This document shows, piece after piece, positions 22,825-30,631 of a stretch of 36,917 nucleotides of DNA. The stretch is from assembly GCA_050743265.1 (NCBI GenBank), contig JBOGEN010000163.1:1-36917 (forward strand), given 5' to 3'. The DNA is from JBOGEN01 sp050743265 (GTDB lineage Bacteria > Actinomycetota > Actinomycetes > JBOGEN01). A program made the translations under genes and the position numbers. The notes beneath the pieces are model-generated. The model was not told the origin of the DNA. It saw nothing but the letters and a program-made list of their open reading frames with translations, and searched no databases. Each line of letters opens with the position of its first letter. Position 1 is the stretch's first letter.

Positions 22825-24468
22825 ATGCCGGTCGACCTCGTCCTGCACTCAGGCGGTGTCTTCACGGGCACCGTGCGCCACCCGTACGCCACGGCGGTCG
22901 CCGTCGATGGGGGCCGGGTCGTGGCTGTCGGGACGGACGCGGACGTCCGCGGCGCGGTCGGTGCTGCCCGGGAGAGTGTCGACCTGGCCGGACGGTTGGT
23001 CACGCCGGGGTTCACCGACGCCCACGTGCACCCGGTGATGGGTGGGATGGAGCGGCTCGTGTGTGACCTCACCGACGCGGCCACGCTCGAGGACTCGGTC
23101 GACCGCGTCGCCGCGTACGCCCGGAGCCACCCGGACGAGCCGTGGGTCGTGGGCGGCGGCTGGATGATGGCCGCATTCCCCGGCGGGACGCCGACGAAGG
23201 AGCTGCTCGACGCCGTCGTCCCCGACCGGCCGGTGTACCTGCTCAACCGGGACCACCACGGCGCCTGGGTGAACTCTCGCGCACTCGAGGTCGCCGGGGT
23301 GGACGCGAGCACGCCCGACCCCCCGCACGGCCGCCTCGAGCGCGACGCCGACGGCACGCCCGCGGGCACGCTCCACGAGGGCGCGATGGACCTGGTCGGC
23401 CGCGTTAGGCCGAAGCCGGTCCGGGAGGACTACCTGGCCGGCCTGCTCGAAGGTCAGCGGTTCCTCCACGCGCTGGGTGTCACCGGCTGGCAGGACGCGA
23501 TCGTGGGCACGTACGGCGGCTACGAGGACACCGCCCGGGTCTACCGGGACGCGCTGGACGCGGGCCGGCTGACGGCGCGGGTCGTGGGCGCGCAGTGGTG
23601 GGCGCGGGGTGCCACCGTGGACGACCTCGACGCCCGGGTGGCCGAGCACGTCCGGCGGCGGGACGCGGAGCGCAGCGACCGGTTCCGGCTCACCAGCGTG
23701 AAGATCATGGTCGACGGCGTGGCAGAGAACTACACGGCGTCGATGCGGGAGCCGTACCTCGACGCGTGCGGGTGCCGCACCGGCAACACCGGCCTGTCGT
23801 TCCTCGACCCGGACGTCCTGCGAGACGCGGTCGTCCGGCTGGACGCGGCGGGGTTCCAGGTGCACGTCCATGCGATCGGGGACCGGGCCATCGGGGACGC
23901 CCTCGACGCGTTCGCCGCCGCACGCGGCACCCACGGCGGCAACGACAACCGCCACCACGTCGCGCACCTGCAGGTCGTCCACACGGACGACGTGGCACGG
24001 TTCGCCGCGCACGACGTCGCGGTGAACATGCAGGCGCTCTGGGCCTGCCGGGACGACCAGATGGTCGACCTCACGCTGCCCTTCCTCGGCGAGGAGCGGG
24101 CCGCCTGGCAGTACCCCTTCGGCGACCTCGTCCGGGCCGGCGCCCGCCCGGTGATGGGGTCGGACTGGCCCGTGTCCAGCCCGGACCCACTGCAGGCGAT
24201 CCACGTCGCGGTGAACCGGGTCGCGCCGGGCGAGGACGCCGAGCCACTGCTGCCCGGCCAGGCCCTCGACGTGACCACCGCCCTGGGCGCGTACACCTCG
24301 GGGTCGGCCTGGGTGAACCACGAGGACGAGGGAGGCGTGGTCCGCGAGGGAGCCCGGGCCGACCTCGCCGTGCTGGACCGGGACGTGCTCGCCCTGCCGG
24401 CAGACGAGATCGCCTCGACCTCCGTCGACCTGACGCTGGTCGGGGGGAGACCGGTCTTCGCGCGGTGA
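22825..24468 (+). CDS. YtcJ-type amidohydrolase (amidohydrolase family 3)
   Basis: A 547-residue metal-dependent hydrolase. The metal motif HxH is in DAHVHP (His67, His69). Other family landmarks are LNRDHHGAWVNSRAL, VKIMVDGVAENYTASM, VHVHAIGDRAI, HHVAHLQVVHTDD and MGSDWPVSSPDPL. The small beta domain is formed by both ends (LHSGGVFTG at the start, DLTLVGGRPVF at the end). GGAGGG lies four bases before the ATG, and the gene begins 28 bases after the decayed deacetylase. YtcJ-type enzymes hydrolyse amides, N-acyl groups or cyclic imides; the substrate is unknown. Because it follows a broken permease/deacetylase pair, it may be the last intact gene of a decaying nucleobase- or ureide-type pathway. 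Confidence 0.92.
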   Translation: MPVDLVLHSGGVFTGTVRHPYATAVAVDGGRVVAVGTDADVRGAVGAARESVDLAGRLVTPGFTDAHVHPVMGGMERLVCDLTDAATLEDSVDRVAAYARSHPDEPWVVGGGWMMAAFPGGTPTKELLDAVVPDRPVYLLNRDHHGAWVNSRALEVAGVDASTPDPPHGRLERDADGTPAGTLHEGAMDLVGRVRPKPVREDYLAGLLEGQRFLHALGVTGWQDAIVGTYGGYEDTARVYRDALDAGRLTARVVGAQWWARGATVDDLDARVAEHVRRRDAERSDRFRLTSVKIMVDGVAENYTASMREPYLDACGCRTGNTGLSFLDPDVLRDAVVRLDAAGFQVHVHAIGDRAIGDALDAFAAARGTHGGNDNRHHVAHLQVVHTDDVARFAAHDVAVNMQALWACRDDQMVDLTLPFLGEERAAWQYPFGDLVRAGARPVMGSDWPVSSPDPLQAIHVAVNRVAPGEDAEPLLPGQALDVTTALGAYTSGSAWVNHEDEGGVVREGARADLAVLDRDVLALPADEIASTSVDLTLVGGRPVFAR

Positions 24469-24690
24469 GCGGGCGTCCGTGGCGGGCCACGTCCGGACCA
24501 GGAGCAGGCGGTGGCCGCGCTCGCGGACCTGGTGCGACCGGGCGGGGGCGGGTATCTCGCGCTGTGCGAGCGGGGCCTGCCGCTGCGCTGTCTGCCGCAC
24601 GACTCGGCCTCGTACGGCCCGGGGGACGAGACCGGGCGACGCGAACGGCCTGAGACCGCCCGGGTGTCGGCCGTCCCGATTACCGTTTGA
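24469..24690 (+). pseudogene. Possible short remnant, methyltransferase-like tail
   Basis: After the amidohydrolase stop the same frame stays open for 73 codons with no start codon of its own. It contains DQEQAVAALADLVRPGGGGY followed by LALCERG, which resembles the 'LRPGG' strand-helix of class I SAM methyltransferases. The remainder resembles nothing I recognise. Open frames of this length arise by chance at this GC content, so this is a weak suggestion. No other gene is seen between 24469 and the promoter at 24687. Confidence 0.2.
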
Positions 24691-24717
24691 CTTCGAGTTG
24701 ACCTGAGGTTCTAGGTT
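24687..24717 (+). promoter_or_regulatory. MerR-type promoter with 19-bp spacer and palindromic operator
   Basis: TTGACT (24687-24692) and TAGGTT (24712-24717) are separated by 19 bp, longer than the 17-bp optimum. The space is filled by the imperfect inverted repeat ACTTCGAGTTGACCTGAGGT (24690-24709), in which 12 of 20 positions are symmetric. The over-long spacer with a dyad centred between the hexamers is the hallmark of promoters activated by MerR/SoxR-family proteins that twist the DNA. It drives the ABC exporter whose ATG lies about 40 bases downstream. No MerR gene is in the window, so the regulator must be elsewhere. Confidence 0.65.
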
Positions 24718-24758
24718 CGGCTCCGACAGCGAGGCGAGCACGGGCCGGGTGGTGCGGG

Positions 24759-26690
24759 ATGGACATGGAAGTCACCGCGTGGATGTCGATGTACCACGCG
24801 ATGAACGCCCAGGACGACAAGCGCCCCTTCTCCCGGGCCACCCTGCGGCGCATCTGGACCTTCGCCCAGCCGCACCGGCGGCTCCTCTTCTGGTTCCTCG
24901 TGCTCAGCGTGGTCACCGCGGTGCTGGCGGTCGCCACCCCGGTGCTCGCCGGCCGCGTGGTGGACGCGATCGTCGAGGGCAAGGACACCGGCGTCGTCGT
25001 GGGCATCGCCGCGCTGATCGCGGTCATCGCGGTGGCCGAGGCGGGCCTCGGGCTGCTGACCCGGTGGCTGTCCGCGCGGATCGGTGAGGGTCTGATCCTC
25101 GACCTGCGGACGGCGGTCTTCGACCACGTGCAGCGGATGCCCATCGCGTTCTTCACCCGTACGCGGACGGGCGCGCTGGTGAGCCGGCTGAACAACGACG
25201 TGATCGGGGCGCAGCGGGCATTCAGCGACACGCTCTCCGGCGTGGTCGGCAACGTCGTCACGCTCGTGCTCACCCTCGTCGTCATGATCGGCATCTCCTG
25301 GCAGGTGACCCTGCTCGCCCTGCTGCTGCTGCCGGTGTTCGTGCTGCCGGCCCGGCAGATGGGCACCCGGCTGGCCCGGCTGGAGCGGGAGGCGGCCAAC
25401 CACAACGCGGTGATGAGCACCCAGATGACGGAGCGGTTCTCCGCGCCCGGGGCGACGCTGGTAAAGTTGTTCGCCCGTCCGGAGACGGAGTCCGCGGAGT
25501 TCGCGACTCGCGCGAGCCGGGTGCGCGACATCGGCGTTCGCACGGCGATGGTGCAGTGGGTGTTCGTCACCGCGCTCACGCTCGTCTCGGCGCTCGCGCT
25601 CGCCGTCGTGTACGGCCTGGGCGGCTTCTACGCGCTGCAGGGCCAGCTCGAGCCCGGGGCGGTCGTCTCCCTCGCCCTGCTGCTGACCCGCCTGTACGCC
25701 CCGCTGACCGCGCTGGCCAGCGCGCGGGTCGAGGTGATGAGCGCGCTGGTGAGCTTCGAGCGGGTCTTCGAGGTGCTCGACCTGAAGCCGCTCATCGTCG
25801 ACAAGCCGGACGCCCGGACCATGCCGGAGGGGCCGGTGTCGGTCGAGCTCGACCGGGTCCGGTTCGCGTACCCGTCGGCGGACAAGGTGTCGCTCGCCTC
25901 CCTCGAGGAGGTTGCCGTGCTCGACACCCGTGGCGGTGTCGAGGTGCTGCACGAGGTGTCGTTCCGTGCCGAGCCGGGTCAGATGGTGGCGCTCGTGGGC
26001 TCGTCCGGTGCGGGCAAGTCGACGATCGCGTCGCTCGTCCCGCGGCTGTACGACGTGGACGAGGGCGCCGTCCGCCTCTCGGGGATCGACGTGCGGGACC
26101 TCTCGGCAGAGTCGATCCGCGCGACGATGGGCCTGGTCACCCAGGACGGACACCTCTTCCACGAGTCGGTCCGGCAGAACCTGCTGCTTGCGAGTCCGCA
26201 GGCGTCCGACGACGACCTGTGGGACGCGCTGCGCCGTGCCCGCCTTGCCGAGCTGGTCGCCGGGCTGCCGGACGGGCTGGACACGGTCGTCGGCGAGCGC
26301 GGCTACCGCCTCTCCGGCGGGGAGCGCCAGCGCCTCACCATCGCGCGCCTGCTGCTGGCCCGTCCCCGGGTGGTGATCCTCGACGAGGCCACGGCCCACC
26401 TGGACTCCACCTCGGAGGCGGCCGTACAGGCGGCGCTGGCCGAGGCACTGGCGGGGCGGACCGCCGTGGTGATCGCGCACCGGCTGTCCACCGTGAGGGC
26501 CGCCGACCTCATCCTCGTCGTCGAGGACGGGCGGATCGTGGAGCGCGGCACGCACTCCGTCCTGCTCGAGGCCGGCGGCCGGTACACGGAGCTGTACCGC
26601 ACCCAGTTCGACCAGCCCTCGACCAACGGATCGCGCGCTGCCGACGAGTGGCCCGACGAGCCGGTGGCGGACGCGCCGGTCGCGGGCTAG
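24759..26690 (+). CDS. ABC exporter (fused membrane and ATPase domains, multidrug/lipid type)
   Basis: A 643-residue half-transporter that works as a dimer. Residues about 40-330 are the six-helix exporter membrane domain (FWFLVLSVVTAVLAVATPVLAG first, then the long cytoplasmic loops). Residues about 355-605 are the ATPase with Walker A GSSGAGKST (414-422), signature LSGGERQR (from 518), Walker B VVILDEATAHLDS (Glu543) and H-loop IAHRLSTV. An insert (about 375-388, SLASLEEVAVLDTRGG) lies between the first two strands of the ATPase domain. The ATG at 24759 has a weak ribosome site. Expression is probably under a MerR-type activator, which suggests export of a toxic or signalling compound. Confidence 0.93.
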   Translation: MDMEVTAWMSMYHAMNAQDDKRPFSRATLRRIWTFAQPHRRLLFWFLVLSVVTAVLAVATPVLAGRVVDAIVEGKDTGVVVGIAALIAVIAVAEAGLGLLTRWLSARIGEGLILDLRTAVFDHVQRMPIAFFTRTRTGALVSRLNNDVIGAQRAFSDTLSGVVGNVVTLVLTLVVMIGISWQVTLLALLLLPVFVLPARQMGTRLARLEREAANHNAVMSTQMTERFSAPGATLVKLFARPETESAEFATRASRVRDIGVRTAMVQWVFVTALTLVSALALAVVYGLGGFYALQGQLEPGAVVSLALLLTRLYAPLTALASARVEVMSALVSFERVFEVLDLKPLIVDKPDARTMPEGPVSVELDRVRFAYPSADKVSLASLEEVAVLDTRGGVEVLHEVSFRAEPGQMVALVGSSGAGKSTIASLVPRLYDVDEGAVRLSGIDVRDLSAESIRATMGLVTQDGHLFHESVRQNLLLASPQASDDDLWDALRRARLAELVAGLPDGLDTVVGERGYRLSGGERQRLTIARLLLARPRVVILDEATAHLDSTSEAAVQAALAEALAGRTAVVIAHRLSTVRAADLILVVEDGRIVERGTHSVLLEAGGRYTELYRTQFDQPSTNGSRAADEWPDEPVADAPVAG

Positions 26691-26748
26691 CCCGCACCCG
26701 CACGGGCGAGGCCGCGCAGGGCCCCCGATCCGGCGGCAGGATGGGGGC

Positions 26749-27807
26749 ATGAGCCCCGGTCGGCGTCGATGGCTCGCCCTGGCACTGGCGGGCACGCTCG
26801 CCCTGACCGGTTGCACGGCGACCGACTCCGGCCAGGGGGACGACCGCGCCGACGCGGCAGCGCCCCGCACGTCCTCGGCCGAGCCGTCTCCGGCCTCGAC
26901 CCCGACGGCGACCCCGGAGCCGCCGCACCCGGTGTCGCTGCCCGCGCTGATGGCCGCGGAGTACGACGGGCGCGCGCTGCGCGTCGGCTCGGTGCTCGCG
27001 CGCACGTCGGCGTACACCCGCCACGCGGTCACCTACCGCAGCGGAGACCTGAAGATCTCGGGAATCATGAACGTGCCGGACGGGCGGGGGCCGTTCCCCG
27101 TCCTCATCCTCAACCACGGCTACATCGACCCCGCGGTCTACACGACGGGACGCGGGCTCATGCGCGAGCAGGACTATCTCGCCCGCGCCGGGTACGTCGT
27201 GCTGCACACCGACTACCGCAACCACGCCGGGTCCGACGACGACCCGCGCAGCGAGGTGGAGCTGCGCCTCGGCTACACCGCGGACGTGATCAACTCGGTG
27301 CTCGCCGTCAAGCGCTCACGGCTGCCCTACCTCGACGGGGAGAGGGTCGGGCTGCTCGGGCGCTCCCTGGGTGGGGGTGTCACGTTCAACGCCCTGGTCG
27401 TCCGGCCCGGCATTGTCGACGCGGCGGTGGTCTTCGCCCCGGTGAGCGCGGACGCCCAGGACAACTTCAACCGGTGGACCCGCGGTGAGCCGGACCGGGC
27501 CGGGCTCACCCGCCGCATCATCCGGGCGTACGGCTCACCCGAGAGCGCTCCGGCGTTCTGGCGGGCCGCGTCCGCGTCCGCGTACTTCGACCGGGTGAGC
27601 GAACCCGTGCTCATCCACCACGGGACCGCGGACGAGTCGTGCCCGCTGCGCTGGTCCCGGGAGACGCTGGCCGAGCTGCGCGCCGCAGGCAAGGACGCCC
27701 GTCTCGTCGTGTACCCGGGGGAGCCGCACGCCTTCATCGCGGAGTGGCCGGCCTCGATGCGGCGTACGGTCGCCTTCTTCGACAAGCACCTCGAGGTGCG
27801 CGGCTGA
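26749..27807 (+). CDS. Alpha/beta-hydrolase lipoprotein (prolyl-oligopeptidase/dienelactone-hydrolase-like)
   Basis: A 352-residue secreted serine hydrolase. A signal peptide with lipobox LTGC (Cys22) is followed by a low-complexity Ser/Pro/Thr/Ala linker (to about residue 60) and the hydrolase domain. The catalytic triad is visible: Ser206 in GLLGRSLGGG, Asp295 in HHGTADESCP and His327 in PGEPHAF. The oxyanion-hole segment is LILNHGYIDP. The overall pattern matches S9 peptidase-like and acyl-peptide hydrolase-like lipoproteins of actinobacteria. The substrate is unknown. It stands 58 bp after the ABC exporter gene and may be co-transcribed or have its own promoter. Confidence 0.88.
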   Translation: MSPGRRRWLALALAGTLALTGCTATDSGQGDDRADAAAPRTSSAEPSPASTPTATPEPPHPVSLPALMAAEYDGRALRVGSVLARTSAYTRHAVTYRSGDLKISGIMNVPDGRGPFPVLILNHGYIDPAVYTTGRGLMREQDYLARAGYVVLHTDYRNHAGSDDDPRSEVELRLGYTADVINSVLAVKRSRLPYLDGERVGLLGRSLGGGVTFNALVVRPGIVDAAVVFAPVSADAQDNFNRWTRGEPDRAGLTRRIIRAYGSPESAPAFWRAASASAYFDRVSEPVLIHHGTADESCPLRWSRETLAELRAAGKDARLVVYPGEPHAFIAEWPASMRRTVAFFDKHLEVRG

Positions 27808-27841
27808 ACCCCCTGCGGGGCGAGCGAGAGCGAGGACGACG

Positions 27842-28345
27842 ATGCGGCAGCTGGTGCTGGTTCGCCACGCCAAGTCCCAACAGGACGGCAGTCCCGACGC
27901 GGAACGCGCCCTCGCGCCCCGCGGTGTACGGGACTCCCGCGCGGTCGGGCGGCGGCTCACTGCGCTCGGTGTCGTCCCCGACCGCGTGGTGGTCTCACCC
28001 GCCCGTCGCGCGCAGCAGACCTGGGCCCTGGCCCGCGCCGAGCTCGACCGCCCGGGCGCGGAAGACGTCGACGACCGGGTGTACGAGAACACGGTCGAGG
28101 ACCTTCTCGACGTCGTGCGCGACACCCCGGACGACGTCACCACTCTCGTCCTGGTCGGGCACAACCCGTCGATGCACGGTCTCACGGTCGAGCTCGACGA
28201 CGGCAACGGCCCGCCCGAGGTTCGGGCAGAGGTGGACCGCAAGTACCCCACGAGCGGGATCGCGCTGCTCACCCTGGACGTCGACTGGGCGCGGGTCGGG
28301 CCGAAGACGGCGACACTGGCCTCGTTCGACGCCCCGCGCGGGTGA
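27842..28345 (+). CDS. SixA-like histidine phosphatase
   Basis: A 167-residue protein of the histidine phosphatase (phosphoglycerate-mutase-like) superfamily, short SixA branch. The phosphate pocket is formed by Arg8-His9 (LVLVRHAKS), an arginine in SPARRAQQT (about 55) and His107 (LVLVGHNPSMHGL). SixA proteins remove phosphate from phosphohistidine or small phosphoesters. GAGCGAGGACGACG precedes the ATG, and it starts 34 bases after the lipoprotein hydrolase. No partner histidine kinase is in the window; the phosphohistidine enzyme at 6432 is too distant for a link to be claimed. Confidence 0.88.
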   Translation: MRQLVLVRHAKSQQDGSPDAERALAPRGVRDSRAVGRRLTALGVVPDRVVVSPARRAQQTWALARAELDRPGAEDVDDRVYENTVEDLLDVVRDTPDDVTTLVLVGHNPSMHGLTVELDDGNGPPEVRAEVDRKYPTSGIALLTLDVDWARVGPKTATLASFDAPRG

Positions 28346-28367
28346 GCGCGCGCGGCGAGGCGGAGCC

Positions 28368-28388
28368 GGGCGCCTACCCGGGGCGCCC
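28368..28388 (+). other. GC hairpin directly abutting the amidase start codon
   Basis: GGGCGCC (28368-28374) and GGCGCCC (28382-28388) can form a perfect 7-bp all-GC stem with a 7-base loop that ends at the base before the amidase ATG. A purine-rich GAGGCGGAG lies just upstream (about 28358-28366). Folding the hairpin would bring this ribosome-site-like sequence next to the ATG. The structure is seen; any role in translation is speculation. Confidence 0.3.
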
Positions 28389-29684
28389 ATGACGAGCCTG
28401 GTCGCCCCCTGGTCGTTCGCCGACGCCGACGTGGCGGAGGCCCGAGCGGTCCGTGCCGGCGTCGACCGGGCGTGCGCACGCATCGACGAGGCCGACCAGG
28501 TCGTGCAGGCCTTCGTCGACGAGCCCGACCGCCGTGCCCGGCTCGCGGATGAAGCCAAAGTCCTCGTCGGAGGCGGAGACCACGACCCTCGGCCCCCGCT
28601 GTACGGCGTACCGGTCGGCGTGAAGGACATCCTGCGCGTCGACGGGCTGCCCACCCGGGCGGGTTCCACGGTGCCGCCCGAGGCGCTGGCCGGGGACGAG
28701 GCCACCGCCGTGACCCGGCTGCGTGAGGCCGGCGCGCTGGTGGCGGGCATGACGGTGACCGCCGAGTTCGCCGGCTTCGCGCCGGGCCCGACCCGCAACC
28801 CGTACGACACCGAGCGCACGCCCGGGGGGTCGAGCAGCGGGTCGGCCGCCGCGGTCGCGGCCGGCATGGTGCCGCTCGCCCTGGGGACACAGACGATCGG
28901 GTCCGTCGTCCGGCCCGCGGCGTACTGCGGGGTGGTCGGGTTCAAGCCGACGTACGGGCGGATCCCCACGGAGGGGCTCGTGGCGAACGCGCCGAGCCTC
29001 GACACCATCGGCATGTTCACCGCGGACGTCGCGAGCGCGACCCTCGCTGCGGCGGCCCTGTGCACGGGGTGGGAGCGGGGCGGGGCGGACGCGGCCACCC
29101 CCGCTCTGGGCGTCCCGACCGGCCCGTACCTGGCCCGCGCCGGGGAGGAGGCCGCAGCGGGGTTCGCGTCCCACCTCGGACGTCTGCGCGAGGCCGGCTT
29201 GCCGGTGCGTGAGGTCCCGGTGATGGAGGACTTCGACGAGGTCGTGCGGCAGTTCTTCGTCCTCCAGCGGTACGAGATGGCCCGGGTGCACGCGGAGTGG
29301 TTCCCACGGTTCGGTGAGCGCTACCGCGAGCAGACCGTGACCGCGATCCGCCAGGGCCAGGCCGTGACGGACGAGGAGCACGCGGCCGCTCTGCGCGCGC
29401 GGGACGTGCTGCGCGAGAGGCTCCTCGCGGCGATGGCCGACGCGGGCGTCGACCTGTGGGTCACCCCGGCGGCACCCGGTCCCGCGCCCCGCGGCCTGGA
29501 GAGCACCGGCGACCCGGTGATGTCGCTGCCGTGGAGCTATGTCGGCATGCCCTCGGTGAGCCTGCCGGCCGGGCTGACAGAGGGTGGCCTGCCGCTCGGC
29601 ATCCAGTGCGTCGCCAGGCCGGACGCCGACGAGCGGTTGCTCGCCTGGGCAGTTGATCTCGAGGCCGCGCTGCAGCAGCGCTGA
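28389..29684 (+). CDS. Amidase-signature family hydrolase
   Basis: A 431-residue amidase with a Ser-cisSer-Lys triad: Lys79 (GVPVGVKDIL), the cis-serine in the PGGSSSGSAAAV motif (148-150) and the nucleophile Ser172 (GTQTIGSVVRPAAYCG). Length is normal for the family. The 'GTQTIGSVVRPAAYCGVVGFKPTYG' type nucleophile loop is common among small-molecule amidases rather than GatA. GatB/GatC partners are absent, so it is not the tRNA amidotransferase. The start ATG at 28389 abuts a GC hairpin and has no ribosome site at the usual distance. A downstream start cannot be excluded, although the N-terminal sequence fits the family. Confidence 0.9.
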   Translation: MTSLVAPWSFADADVAEARAVRAGVDRACARIDEADQVVQAFVDEPDRRARLADEAKVLVGGGDHDPRPPLYGVPVGVKDILRVDGLPTRAGSTVPPEALAGDEATAVTRLREAGALVAGMTVTAEFAGFAPGPTRNPYDTERTPGGSSSGSAAAVAAGMVPLALGTQTIGSVVRPAAYCGVVGFKPTYGRIPTEGLVANAPSLDTIGMFTADVASATLAAAALCTGWERGGADAATPALGVPTGPYLARAGEEAAAGFASHLGRLREAGLPVREVPVMEDFDEVVRQFFVLQRYEMARVHAEWFPRFGERYREQTVTAIRQGQAVTDEEHAAALRARDVLRERLLAAMADAGVDLWVTPAAPGPAPRGLESTGDPVMSLPWSYVGMPSVSLPAGLTEGGLPLGIQCVARPDADERLLAWAVDLEAALQQR

Positions 29685-29713
29685 GCCGTGCGTCGGTCGT
29701 AGCCTCAACGGTC

Positions 29714-30631
29714 ATGGACACCGCCATCTCTGTCTCGAGGCTGGTCAAGACCTTCGGCTCGACGCGTGCGCTGGACGGTCTGGATCTCGAGGTCTGCTCG
29801 GGGGAGGTGCACGGCTTCCTCGGCCCGAACGGCTCGGGCAAGTCGACGACTATCCGCGTCCTGCTCGGCCTGCTGCGTGCCGACAGCGGGACGGCGACCC
29901 TGCTCGGCGGCGACCCCTGGCGCGACGCGGTCGCCCTGCACCGGCGTCTCGCGTACGTTCCCGGCGAAGTCGACCTGTGGCCCAACCTCACGGGTGGCGA
30001 GGTGATCGACCTGTTGGGGCGGCTGCGCGGCGGGCTCGACCCCGGGCGCCGCGCCGACCTGCTCGAGAGATTCGACCTCGACCCGGCGAAGAAGGGGCGC
30101 ACGTACTCGAAGGGCAACCGGCAGAAGGTGGCGCTCGTGGCCGCGCTCGCCTCGGACGTCGAGCTGCTCGTGCTCGACGAGCCCACCTCGGGCCTCGACC
30201 CGCTCATGGAGGCGGTGTTCCAGGACTGCATCCACGAGGTCAAGGCCGAGGGGCGGACGGTGCTGCTCTCGAGCCACATCCTCGCGGAGGCCGAGGCGCT
30301 GTGCGACCGGGTGAGCATCATCCGGCTGGGGCGGACGGTGCAGAGCGGGACGCTGGCAGACATGCGCCACCTCACCCGCACGTCGGTGGTCGCCGAGACC
30401 GTGCGCCCCGCCGACGGCCTCACCCACCTCCCCGGCGTGACGAACGCGCGGTACGAGGACGGGCGCGTGTCGTTCGACGTCGACACGGTGCACCTCGACG
30501 ACGCGATCCGGCACCTCTCCGAGGCCGGCGTCCGCTCCCTGGTGAGCCACCCGCCGACGCTCGAGGAGCTGTTCCTGCGCCACTACGGCGACGACCTCGC
30601 CGTGACGGCGGCCGAGGGGGGCGACCGGTGA
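29714..30631 (+). CDS. ABC-2 type exporter ATPase (drug/antibiotic efflux type)
   Basis: A 305-residue ATPase. Walker A is GPNGSGKST (37-45) and Walker B LLVLDEP (151-157). The signature motif reads YSKGNRQKV in place of LSGGQ (131-139), and the usual Q-loop glutamine is absent (YVPGEVDLWP). Both variations are typical of this efflux subfamily. A C-terminal extension (about 225-305) is the regulatory tail found in DrrA/NatA-like proteins. The stop overlaps the permease start by four bases (GTGA), so the two make one exporter. The cargo is not deducible; such pairs usually give antibiotic or lipid efflux. Confidence 0.92.
   Translation: MDTAISVSRLVKTFGSTRALDGLDLEVCSGEVHGFLGPNGSGKSTTIRVLLGLLRADSGTATLLGGDPWRDAVALHRRLAYVPGEVDLWPNLTGGEVIDLLGRLRGGLDPGRRADLLERFDLDPAKKGRTYSKGNRQKVALVAALASDVELLVLDEPTSGLDPLMEAVFQDCIHEVKAEGRTVLLSSHILAEAEALCDRVSIIRLGRTVQSGTLADMRHLTRTSVVAETVRPADGLTHLPGVTNARYEDGRVSFDVDTVHLDDAIRHLSEAGVRSLVSHPPTLEELFLRHYGDDLAVTAAEGGDR

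Noticed and set aside
27842..28345. Functional link of the SixA-like phosphohistidine phosphatase to the phosphohistidine enzyme at 6432
   Set aside because: The genes are 20 kb apart in different units, and SixA-like genes are widespread; nothing in the sequence ties them together.
28389..29684. GatA subunit of the tRNA amidotransferase
   Set aside because: No GatB or GatC neighbours, and the nucleophile loop (GTQTIGSVVRPAAYCG) is of the small-molecule amidase type.
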